A stretch of DNA of 5,490 nt from an uncultured Chloroflexota bacterium (GTDB lineage: Bacteria; Chloroflexota; UBA4733), in NCBI GenBank assembly GCA_937967325.1, contig CALBSQ010000316.1:1-5490 (forward strand), read 5' to 3'. The notes below the pieces were generated by a model. It made no database searches. It was not told the origin of the DNA and was given only the letters and a program-made list of their open reading frames with translations. The position numbers and the translations under genes are program-made. This document shows, one piece after another, positions 1-5,243 of the stretch. The first letter of the stretch is position 1, and each line of letters begins with the position of its first letter.

Positions 1-377
1 TCCTCGCGGATTGGGCGACCGATGGCGCGCTGTCGGAGGCGACGGCCGCCCAGCTCCACTATACCTACGAGCGCGCACACCCGTTCTGCGGTCGCCGCGG
101 ACATTCCCGGCTGGCGGTGATCGACGGGATCGTCAACGAGGCTGTCGCCCGGCTGCTCATTCGTGTGTTGCCGGACGATGAGACACTCGTTGCCTGCGGG
201 ACCGCCGTTGATCCGGCGGCCCGAGCGCTGGTGCGAGCGCTCCGACCCGGTTCCACGATCCGCAAAATCCCCTGGTCGATCCTCCAGGAGTATCGTCAGG
301 CGCGTTGGTTGCCCCAGGGCGCCGGCACGGCGCCCGAGGCGCCCACGCCGGCGAGCACCGGCGCCGCGCCAGCATGA
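1..377 (+). CDS. C-terminal part of an unidentified protein upstream of the Res gene (5' end outside window)
   Basis: The frame is open from the left edge (first full codon at 3) to TGA at 375-377, giving about 124 residues with no start required inside the window. The visible part has an FCGRRGHSRLAVIDG stretch, then alternating hydrophobic and charged segments (ARLLIRVLPDDETLVACG, then RALVRALRPGSTIRKIP) that look like a compact alpha/beta domain. It ends in a low-complexity Ala/Pro/Thr tail. No catalytic motif is visible. Its stop overlaps the start of the Res gene by 4 bp (ATGA, 374-377), so the two are almost certainly co-transcribed and translationally coupled. In type III restriction systems the gene before res is usually the mod methyltransferase, so this may be the C-terminal domain of a Mod-like enzyme. 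That is inference from position only, because no methyltransferase motif lies in the visible part. A different nuclease or helper subunit is equally possible. Confidence 0.7.
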   Translation, partial: LADWATDGALSEATAAQLHYTYERAHPFCGRRGHSRLAVIDGIVNEAVARLLIRVLPDDETLVACGTAVDPAARALVRALRPGSTIRKIPWSILQEYRQARWLPQGAGTAPEAPTPASTGAAPA

Positions 378-2845
378 ACGCCGACGGCGCCTTCGATCTC
401 GACCGCATCAGCGCCATCCGCTCCCGACTCGACCTTCGTCGGCCCAATGTCGAGGCGCTGGAGAGCATCGTCTTCGAGTTGCGCCAGCATTACGAGATCG
501 AAGGCAAGCCGCCGACCTTCGAGGCGGTGGTCGATAGCGCGACGGGGGTCGGGAAGACCTATATCCTGGCCGCCGCGGTCGAATACCTCGCCGGGGATGG
601 CGGTCGCAACTTTGCCATCATTACGCCGGGGCGCACCATCCTGGAGAAGACGGTCGCCAACTTCACCCCGGGCCATCCAAAGAGCCTCCTCGGCGGGATG
701 GACGTCTCGCCCGTCCTCATCACCAGCGACAACTTCAACACCCCGGCGATGCGCACTGCCATGGACGATCCGGCGCAGGTCAAGCTCTATGTCTTCACCG
801 TGCAATCGCTCATCAGGCCGCAGTCGAAGGCCGGTCGCAAGACGCACAAGTTCCAGGAGGGGCTGGGCGAGGCGTTCTACGCGCACCTCCAGAGCCTGAG
901 CGACCTTGTCGTCTTCGCGGACGAGCACCACACGTACTATGGCGACGCGTTCTCCCAGGCGGTCCGCGACCTCCGCCCCTGGGCGCTGATCGGCCTCACC
1001 GCGACGCCCCACCGCCGGACGCCCCCGGACCAGATCATCTACCGCTACCCCCTGGCCGCGGCCATCGCCGACCGACTGGTCAAGACGCCGGTGCTGGTCG
1101 GCCGGAAGGACGACCGGCGCGACCCCCAGACGAAGCTCCTCGACGGCGTGCGCCTGCTGGAGCTGAAAGAGCGCGTCATGGCGCGGTGGTGCGAGGCGAC
1201 GGGCCAGCAACCCGTGCGGCCGGTCATGCTGGTGGTCGCGCCGAGCATCGCCGAGGCCCGTGAGATCGAGCAGATCGTCAAGGATGCCGCGTTCGCGGGC
1301 GGACAGTATGCGGACCAGGTACTCACCGTCCATTCGGACGCGCCCGACGAGGCGCTGGCCCAGCTCGAGACGGTCGAGTCGCCGGACAGCCCCTACCGCA
1401 TCATCGTCTCCGTCGGCATGCTCAAGGAGGGCTGGGACGTCAAGAACGTCTACGTGATCGCGTCGCTGCGCGCCTCGGTGTCCGACATCCTGACCGAGCA
1501 GACCCTCGGGCGCGGCCTGCGCCTGCCGTTCCGGGAGTACACCGGGGTCGAGCTGCTGGACACGCTGGAGGTCCTGGGCCACGAACGCTATGAGGAGCTG
1601 CTGCGCAAGGCCGGCGTCATCAACGAGCAGTTCATCGACCTGCGGACCCGCGCCGTGCTCCGGCGCAACGCCGAGGGGCAACTGGTCTCGGTGACGGAGA
1701 CGACCACGGTGCAAGCGCCCGTCGTGATCGGCGAGCCCGCGGCGCTGGGCGTCGCTGAGGACCGCGTCGCCAACCCCCCAACGTCGCTGTCCGGGCGGCC
1801 GGAGATTCAGAGCATGGAAGCGCACACCGAGCGAGCGCTGCGGCAAGCGGAGTCCCTCCAGGTGCAGCTCGTCCCCCGCACGGACGTCCCCCCGCTGCGG
1901 GTGCCCCGCCTGCTAATGGAGGAGGTCCACTGCTCCTTCTCCCTCGCCGACATCACCGATTACGCCCCATTCCGGCAGCTCGGCGAGAGCATCGGCGCCG
2001 ATCCGGCCGCCCAGTTGCGCCGCGTGCTGGTGAGCGCCCGCGTCGTGGAAGGGGCGGACGGCCTCAGGCATACGGAACTGGTGACGAGTCGCGCGGTCGA
2101 TGTCGTTTCCTCGCCGGGGTCCTTGCTCTCGCACGAGGACGCGCGCCGCGCCCTGATCGACCATGTGCTCACCGCGTCGGTGATCCCGGCGCGCGCCAAC
2201 CAGCGGGCGGCGCTAGCGCCGATCGTCGACGCCTTCATGCGCGGCCTGGGGGACCAGGCCGACACGCTCCTCAGCGGCTACCTGGATCGCGCCGCGGCCG
2301 GGCTGATCCAGCGCATCACCGAGGAACAGCGGCGGTTCATGACGGTGCCGTCGTACGGCGAGGTGGTGGAGCTGGTGGAGTTCGGGCCGCGCCGTCTCGG
2401 GCGGCCGGAGACGAGTCGAGAGCGCTTCTCGGCCTTCAAGGTCGGCGTTGGCTACGAAGGCTGCCGCAAGTCGCTGTACGCGCAGGATTGGTTCGACTCC
2501 TCCACGGAGCGCGACGTGGCCAATCTGCTGGAGGACGATGCGGAGATCGTGCTCTGGGTCCGGCTCCAGCGCGGCGACCTGCCCATCCTGTGGGCGACCG
2601 GTCGCGAATATAACCCGGACTTCATCGCCATCGACCAGCAGGGCATCCATTGGATCGTGGAGGCGAAGATGGATCGGGAGATGTTGAGCGAAGAGGTCCA
2701 GGGGAAGCGGGAGGCCGCCCGGCGCTGGGCCAACCACGTCAGCGCCGACGACACGGTTGGGGCAACCTGGCGTTACCTGCTCGTGTCGGAGACGGACGTC
2801 CAGACGGCCAAGGAAACGTGGGACGTGCTGAAGCGGTTTGCCTAG
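374..2845 (+). CDS. Type III restriction-type Res subunit: SF2 helicase/translocase with C-terminal PD-(D/E)XK nuclease
   Basis: This 823-residue protein is read from ATG 374, chosen because it forms a 4-bp ATGA overlap with the upstream stop; no strong Shine-Dalgarno is present, as expected for coupling. An in-frame start at 305 would add 23 low-complexity residues and is less likely. Superfamily 2 motifs appear in order: Walker A ATGVGKT (K61), motif II DEHH (183-186), motif III LTATP (208-212), motif V KEGWDVKN (from 351) and motif VI QTLGRGLRLP (376-385). After a long middle region the C-terminus has the Res-type nuclease: FDSSTERDVANLL with E712, then NPDF (D749) and VEAK (E763, K765). 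In the family, ATP-driven movement on DNA is coupled to cleavage by the nuclease, with site recognition supplied by a Mod subunit. All key residues are present, so the enzyme looks active. By recollection it is shorter than classical EcoP1I-type Res. The partner methyltransferase is not visible, so assignment to true type III restriction rather than a related defence helicase remains open. Confidence 0.93.
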   Translation: MNADGAFDLDRISAIRSRLDLRRPNVEALESIVFELRQHYEIEGKPPTFEAVVDSATGVGKTYILAAAVEYLAGDGGRNFAIITPGRTILEKTVANFTPGHPKSLLGGMDVSPVLITSDNFNTPAMRTAMDDPAQVKLYVFTVQSLIRPQSKAGRKTHKFQEGLGEAFYAHLQSLSDLVVFADEHHTYYGDAFSQAVRDLRPWALIGLTATPHRRTPPDQIIYRYPLAAAIADRLVKTPVLVGRKDDRRDPQTKLLDGVRLLELKERVMARWCEATGQQPVRPVMLVVAPSIAEAREIEQIVKDAAFAGGQYADQVLTVHSDAPDEALAQLETVESPDSPYRIIVSVGMLKEGWDVKNVYVIASLRASVSDILTEQTLGRGLRLPFREYTGVELLDTLEVLGHERYEELLRKAGVINEQFIDLRTRAVLRRNAEGQLVSVTETTTVQAPVVIGEPAALGVAEDRVANPPTSLSGRPEIQSMEAHTERALRQAESLQVQLVPRTDVPPLRVPRLLMEEVHCSFSLADITDYAPFRQLGESIGADPAAQLRRVLVSARVVEGADGLRHTELVTSRAVDVVSSPGSLLSHEDARRALIDHVLTASVIPARANQRAALAPIVDAFMRGLGDQADTLLSGYLDRAAAGLIQRITEEQRRFMTVPSYGEVVELVEFGPRRLGRPETSRERFSAFKVGVGYEGCRKSLYAQDWFDSSTERDVANLLEDDAEIVLWVRLQRGDLPILWATGREYNPDFIAIDQQGIHWIVEAKMDREMLSEEVQGKREAARRWANHVSADDTVGATWRYLLVSETDVQTAKETWDVLKRFA

Positions 2846-2906
2846 GCGAGCCGCCAGCCGGCGATTCCAGCATGCATGGCCAAAGAAACATCGTCCACTG
2901 GAGGCA

Positions 2907-3101
2907 GTGAGTTTTCCCGAACCCCTCGCCTGCTACGGGGCGGACGTGCCTGCGGTGGTGGTCCACCGGTGCGCGCCGCCCGGCTACCTTCCCGACGACG
3001 ACCCGCCCAAGCGGCGGTGCCCGCGCTGCCGCCTGGCGCTGGGGCGGCGCATCACAGTGCGGTATCGTGAGGACTGGCGAGACATGCGGGCCGACGGCTG
3101 A
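2907..3101 (+). CDS. Possible small hypothetical protein with a CPRC (zinc-ribbon-like) motif
   Basis: This is a doubtful 64-residue frame from GTG 2907 to TGA 3099-3101. The frame is open further upstream to a TTG at 2838, inside the end of the Res gene. GGAGG at 2900-2904 precedes GTG 2907 but only 2 nt away, closer than ideal. The next in-frame GTG at 2946 is another option. The protein-like part reads VVVHRCAPPGYL, then KRRCPRCRLALGRRITVRY, so one Cys and a CxxC pair could bind a metal. A fourth ligand could be the His beside the first Cys. It follows the Res gene on the same strand. A 65-codon frame can arise by chance in GC-rich DNA, so this may be noncoding spacer. No family is recognised. 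Confidence 0.33.
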   Translation: MSFPEPLACYGADVPAVVVHRCAPPGYLPDDDPPKRRCPRCRLALGRRITVRYREDWRDMRADG

Positions 3102-3104
3102 AAC

Positions 3105-3130
3105 CCGCGCCGCTACCGCCGCAGGCGCGG
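3105..3130. terminator. GC-rich hairpin between convergent genes (possible terminator, no U-tract)
   Basis: CCGCGCC (3105-3111) pairs perfectly with GGCGCGG (3124-3130) around a 12-nt loop. The hairpin lies in the short gap between the end of the rightward genes and the stop of the leftward HicA-like gene at 3135, where a bidirectional terminator would be expected. No T-run follows on either strand, so it is not a canonical intrinsic terminator. In DNA this GC-rich a 7-bp stem may be chance. Confidence 0.25.
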
Positions 3131-3134
3131 CAGC

Positions 3135-3443
3135 TCAGACGCCGAATTTCTCCCAAGGGGGAAAGGGATCGCGCGCAACCTGCTCCGTGTACTGGTCCGC
3201 CCCCTTCGTGCAGTCCATCATTTCTCGGAAGAATGGCGCACGGACACGAAGCTGCTTCGTAATCTTCCCTTCCAGGCCGGGCCCCATCGCACGGACATGG
3301 TGCTCGATCTTGGTCTTCACTACGCGCGGCCAGCCCTCTCCCTGATAAACTAGCCAGGTGTGATTCTTTTCGTGTCCAGAGGCCGATTGGAATCCGAACT
3401 TCTGTCTCAACTTGGACTCGACATCCTCCGGCTTATAGGGCAT
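3135..3443 (-). CDS. HicA-like toxin candidate
   Basis: This 102-residue protein starts at ATG 3443-3441 and stops with TGA at 3137-3135. The start lies inside the end of the HicB-like gene (11-bp overlap, 3433-3443), and no Shine-Dalgarno precedes it, so coupled translation is likely. The layout fits a small HicA-type fold: an N-terminal helix (EDVESKLRQKFGF), then GHEKNHTWLVY with His24 and His28 near where HicA proteins carry their catalytic His. A strand follows (RVVKTKIEHHV), then GKITKQLRV, which resembles the 'I..qL.v' helix of the fold. The C-terminal extension (FFREMMDCTKGADQYTEQV and DPFPPWEKF) is longer than in minimal HicA. In the family the toxin is an RNA-binding ribonuclease neutralised by HicB. 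Here the canonical GSHH motif is replaced by GHEKNH, so activity cannot be assumed. The assignment rests on fold pattern plus a HicB-like neighbour. Base composition is less GC-biased than the flanking operons. Confidence 0.58.
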   Translation of the reverse strand: MPYKPEDVESKLRQKFGFQSASGHEKNHTWLVYQGEGWPRVVKTKIEHHVRAMGPGLEGKITKQLRVRAPFFREMMDCTKGADQYTEQVARDPFPPWEKFGV

Positions 3444-3963
3444 GCGACAAGGGGGAATCTGTTAGCCTCACCAAAACCTTTCGGAGGTACTGATACTCGG
3501 TTTCCGCCGCCGGGTTGGTAGCGACCTCTCCCCTGATCAGGTCGAAATACTCAACGAGCGAAACCAGGTAATCATCGATAGCTTCGGACTGCGTGTCACC
3601 AACACCGTAGACGAGGAATCGGTCGTCGGAGACGATGTACGAACCATCCTCATCTCGTTCGACGGTCACGGCGATGGGATGCTCCACCGACCAGCCGCAC
3701 TTTTGCACGCCGTAGATGGCCATGTGAAACGGCGAACCCACTACGGAAGTCGCCGCGCCGCCGACGTGCGACGGGCGCGCGGCATCAGATCGCGAATACC
3801 CAATCGCCCTTTGCTTGTCAGGACTCCATGAGAATCCACCGGCGGAGGGGACCGTTTGCGCCACATGAACCGCCAAGGCGCCACTGCGCGCCGTCGCACG
3901 ATCGGCAATTACGTAGCCGACCATGGATGAGCGGCTCGGACCGAAATCCCGGCTTCGAATCAC
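3433..3963 (-). CDS. HicB-like antitoxin candidate with an unexplained N-terminal region
   Basis: This 176-residue frame runs from GTG 3963-3961 to TAA 3435-3433. The GTG overlaps the upstream stop by 4 bp (GTGA) and has GGAG at 3975-3972 with 8-nt spacing, which favours this start. The recognisable part begins only at about residue 96: IAVTVERDEDGSYIVSDD, then VYGVGDTQSEAIDDYLVSLVEYFDLI (to about 143). That is the strand-strand-helix pattern of the HicB partial-RNase-H-like domain (V.......D.....G.G.T..EAi.......). A C-terminal helical segment follows (AETEYQYLRKVLVRL). No C-terminal ribbon-helix-helix or HTH DNA-binding domain is seen. Residues 1-80 match nothing I recognise, and ATG 3723-3721 (residue 81) would give a neat 96-residue HicB-like protein. 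A weak CTGACA/TATTCG promoter-like pair with 17-bp spacing lies just upstream of that ATG (3821-3816 and 3798-3793). The true start is therefore uncertain. It would bind and block the HicA-like product encoded next. Confidence 0.6.
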   Translation of the reverse strand: MIRSRDFGPSRSSMVGYVIADRATARSGALAVHVAQTVPSAGGFSWSPDKQRAIGYSRSDAARPSHVGGAATSVVGSPFHMAIYGVQKCGWSVEHPIAVTVERDEDGSYIVSDDRFLVYGVGDTQSEAIDDYLVSLVEYFDLIRGEVATNPAAETEYQYLRKVLVRLTDSPLSHAL

Positions 3964-4265
3964 GATCCTATCTCCGGCTGTTCTGACCCTTGCAGCACAC
4001 CACCAATCAACTGACCCAATTGGACTAGCCGCTGACGTGTGAGCGCCAGGCGGACCAAGGGCTTCCCAGGAACCTCGAAGATCTGTTCCAATTGGTGCCG
4101 CTGCTCCTCCTTGCCGCCGAGTACTAGGGGCGGCGCGACCTGACCGCAGATCAGTAAGTACCCATCGTCATGTACCTGAAGGATAAACTGGTTGGCCAGG
4201 AGGATTGGCAAGTCCTCCACACCGACAAGCCGCACAGAAACGGGGCGGCTGGCGTTCTCGTCCAT
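3960..4265 (-). CDS. DUF3467-like small hypothetical protein
   Basis: A 101-residue protein is read from ATG 4265-4263 to TGA 3962-3960. The frame extends to 4349, but the added residues (VAHRCVVLLVSLRADF) are unlike the rest, and MDENASRPVSVRL is a natural N-terminus. The central LPILLANQFILQVHDDGYLLICGQVAPPLVLG (residues 19-50) resembles the 'yaNhf.v....e..l.fGqv.PP' core of DUF3467. PLVRLALTRQRLVQLGQLIGGVL matches the usual closing segment (a strand, then 'l....a..l...L'). The molecular function of that family is not established to my knowledge. It is the first gene of the leftward chain and overlaps the HicB-like start by 4 bp (GTGA), so all three genes should be expressed together. Upstream AGGA (4271-4268) is only 2 nt from the ATG, a poor ribosome-binding spacing; a leaderless transcript is a possible alternative. 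Confidence 0.68.
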   Translation of the reverse strand: MDENASRPVSVRLVGVEDLPILLANQFILQVHDDGYLLICGQVAPPLVLGGKEEQRHQLEQIFEVPGKPLVRLALTRQRLVQLGQLIGGVLQGSEQPEIGS

Positions 4266-4436
4266 GGTCCTAGCATACTCCACGACGCCCGCCCATGGAA
4301 AGTCAGCCCGCAGGCTCACCAAAAGTACCACACAGCGATGAGCAACCATATGTCCATTACGTGCCCGGCCGCCGGGGCACGATCATTCTGCGCTGTCCTG
4401 CCAGGCGCATCGCGAGCCGGAGAAAAAACCGCCCCA
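4266..4436. other. Intergenic spacer with an imperfect GC hairpin
   Basis: This is the spacer between the regulator gene (stop at 4437) and the DUF3467-like gene (start at 4265), both on the minus strand. It contains an imperfect inverted repeat at 4361-4380 (GTGCCC paired with GGGCAC, with a short inner stem and one bulge). A run of six A at 4423-4428 reads as TTTTTT on the minus strand about 9 nt after the regulator stop. The T-run is preceded by GGGGCGG but not by a clean adjacent stem, so termination there is only possible. Rightward frames crossing this spacer run on antisense to the regulator and are not supported. Confidence 0.4.
4272..4277 (-). promoter_or_regulatory. Candidate -10 box (TATGCT) for leaderless start of the DUF3467/HicB/HicA-like chain
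   Basis: TATGCT reads on the minus strand from 4277 to 4272 and fits TAnnnT. Six nucleotides separate it from ATG 4265, so transcription would begin at or next to the start codon. No convincing -35 lies 17 bp upstream (TTCCAT). This agrees with the badly spaced ribosome site of the gene but remains a short, weak match. Confidence 0.28.
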
Positions 4437-4670
4437 TCACCCGCTCGACGCGTCAGCGCCCGGCCCCTCCGGCGCGTAGTGCAGCAAGTCGCCGACGTCG
4501 CAGCCGAAGTAGCGGCACAGCTTCTCCAGCGTAGGAAAATCTAGCCGGGTCGCTGTCCCGTAGTAGAGCGTGTGCGCCGTGGTCCGGCTGATGCCGGCGC
4601 CGCGGGCGAGGTCCGTGATCCCCTCGCGCCGCGCGCCCAGCAGCGTCGATACCCGGTTCTCGATCGGCAT
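4437..4670 (-). CDS. Small XRE (Cro/CI-type) helix-turn-helix regulator
   Basis: A 77-residue protein is read from ATG 4670-4668 to TGA 4439-4437. GGAGGG at 4680-4675 gives a strong ribosome site with 4-nt spacing. Almost the whole protein is one HTH domain. The turn and recognition helix are ITDLARGAGISRTTAHTLYYG (residues 18-38), followed by the typical FPTLEKLCRYFGCDVGDLLHY (45-65) that closes Cro/CI-like domains. A short Gly/Ala/Ser-rich tail ends it, with no sensor or oligomerisation domain. It therefore most likely acts as a compact DNA-binding repressor. It is transcribed divergently from the SWIM-protein gene across a gap holding both promoters and repeated CGTACA motifs. A near-palindrome (4703-4716) sits between the -35 and -10 of its own promoter. 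Autoregulation and control of the rightward genes are the natural inference. Confidence 0.9.
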   Translation of the reverse strand: MPIENRVSTLLGARREGITDLARGAGISRTTAHTLYYGTATRLDFPTLEKLCRYFGCDVGDLLHYAPEGPGADASSG

Positions 4671-4696
4671 TCGACCCTCCGTCCCTTATTGCCCAC

Positions 4697-4725
4697 AGTG
4701 TACGTCTAGCTGGACGATTTTGCAA
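4697..4725 (-). promoter_or_regulatory. Promoter of the XRE regulator gene
   Basis: On the minus strand a -35 TTGCAA (4725-4720, 4 of 6 to TTGACA) is followed by a 17-bp spacer and a -10 TACACT (4702-4697, 4 of 6 with the key TA and final T). The predicted start near 4690 gives a leader of about 20 nt containing the GGAGGG site. The spacer holds the near-palindrome CGTCTAGCTGGACG (4703-4716), well placed for repressor binding. Confidence 0.6.
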
Positions 4726-4743
4726 GAATGTCCTACGAAACGC

Positions 4744-4772
4744 TTGACAAGATGTGCAATATGTCGTACACT
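4744..4772 (+). promoter_or_regulatory. Promoter of the SWIM-protein gene
   Basis: A perfect TTGACA -35 (4744-4749), a 17-bp spacer and a TACACT -10 (4767-4772) form a good sigma70-type promoter. Its -10 box is identical to that of the divergent promoter. Transcription should begin near 4779, leaving a leader of about 37 nt that contains part of the CGTACA repeat set and the AAGGAG ribosome site (4803-4808). Confidence 0.72.
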
Positions 4773-4815
4773 ACGTACAGGTAGTTGAACGTAGCGTACA
4801 GCAAGGAGAGCAGCA

Positions 4816-5145
4816 ATGGTCAAGCTTACCGCCCCCGTTACCCCTTCCTGGATCAGCGCCAACGAGCGCGCGTTCGCCAACCGCCAAGCCGGTCGCACGG
4901 TGACGCTCATCGCCGCTGGCGTCTACCAGTGCCCCAGCTCGAAGGCCGATGGCACGGTCTATACCCAGCGCATCCTGAACGTCGGCCAGCTCCAGGCGAC
5001 GTGCGATTGCCCGCATGGGCAGCACGGCACGGCCGGCCACTGCTGGCACAGCGCCGCCCTGGCCGCCGAGGTGCGCCGGGTGAGCCGCCTCCGCCCCAGT
5101 GCCGAGGAAGCAGCCCGCAAGATGGCGCGGTTCGCTGGGCGCTAG
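4816..5145 (+). CDS. Small SWIM-type zinc-binding protein
   Basis: A 109-residue protein is read from ATG 4816, with AAGGAG at 4803-4808 and 7-nt spacing, to TAG 5143-5145. Residues 63-78 read CDCPHGQHGTAGHCWH, which fits the SWIM zinc-finger pattern CxC-x(n)-CxH with n = 10: ligands C63, C65, C76 and H78. Before it, residues 28-62 (TVTLIAAGVYQCPSS and TVYTQRILNVGQLQATC) look like the beta-strand lead-in typical of SWIM domains. After it comes a basic helical tail (EEAARKMARFAGR). SWIM domains are known as DNA- or protein-interaction modules, found in SNF2 helicases and MuDR-type transposases. Here the domain stands alone, so a small adaptor or DNA-binding role is inferred. It is driven by its own strong promoter opposite the XRE regulator and followed closely by another rightward gene. 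Confidence 0.85.
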   Translation: MVKLTAPVTPSWISANERAFANRQAGRTVTLIAAGVYQCPSSKADGTVYTQRILNVGQLQATCDCPHGQHGTAGHCWHSAALAAEVRRVSRLRPSAEEAARKMARFAGR

Positions 5146-5200
5146 CCTGCTGGCGTGCGGCCCCAGCGGAACGCCCGCCGGGGCGCCGGCCCATCCCCGG

Positions 5201-5221
5201 GGCTGCCGGACGTCGGCAGCC
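5201..5221 (+). promoter_or_regulatory. Perfect 8-bp hairpin just upstream of the next ribosome site
   Basis: GGCTGCCG (5201-5208) pairs perfectly with CGGCAGCC (5214-5221) around a 5-nt loop. It ends 10 nt before the AGGGAG ribosome site (5231-5236) of the following gene. No T-run follows, so it is not a standard terminator. It could be an RNA-processing or stability element, or a partial terminator setting the level of the downstream gene. Confidence 0.4.
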
Positions 5222-5243
5222 GGCGAGAGCAGGGAGCAGAGCA

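Larger units (their letters stand above)
4697..4801. repeat. Four-copy CGTACA repeat / candidate operator cluster
   Basis: CGTACA occurs at 4765-4770, 4774-4779 and 4795-4800 on the plus strand and at 4704-4699 on the minus strand. The first plus copy and the minus copy extend to the same octamer, CGTACACT, giving an inverted pair (4697-4704 and 4765-4772) that contains both -10 boxes. The last two copies extend to CGTACAG and lie exactly 21 bp apart, about two helical turns. The clustering only in this divergent promoter gap suggests binding sites for the adjacent XRE regulator, though no footprint is known to me. Confidence 0.5.

Noticed and set aside
296..1846. Long 516-residue open frame on the minus strand
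   Set aside because: It is antisense to the Res gene, rich in Arg/Asp/Leu repeats typical of a reverse-frame shadow in GC-rich coding DNA, and has no recognisable domain.
2213..2737. 174-residue minus-strand frame
   Set aside because: It lies opposite the helicase-nuclease C-terminus, whose catalytic motifs fix the true frame.
2876..3070. Plus-strand frame starting with ATG (MAKETSSTGG)
   Set aside because: The sequence turns into Arg/Ala/Gly/Pro low complexity and has no good ribosome site; the alternative frame with CPRC is slightly more protein-like.
3940..3975. TTCGAAT-like sequence reminiscent of a tRNA T-loop
   Set aside because: There are no matching acceptor, D or anticodon stems around it, and it lies at the junction of two overlapping genes.
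4170..4544. Plus-strand frames crossing the 4266-4436 spacer (also 4295-4534)
   Set aside because: They run antisense into the well-supported XRE gene, and their C-terminal parts are Arg/Ala-rich shadow sequence; no convincing start signal.
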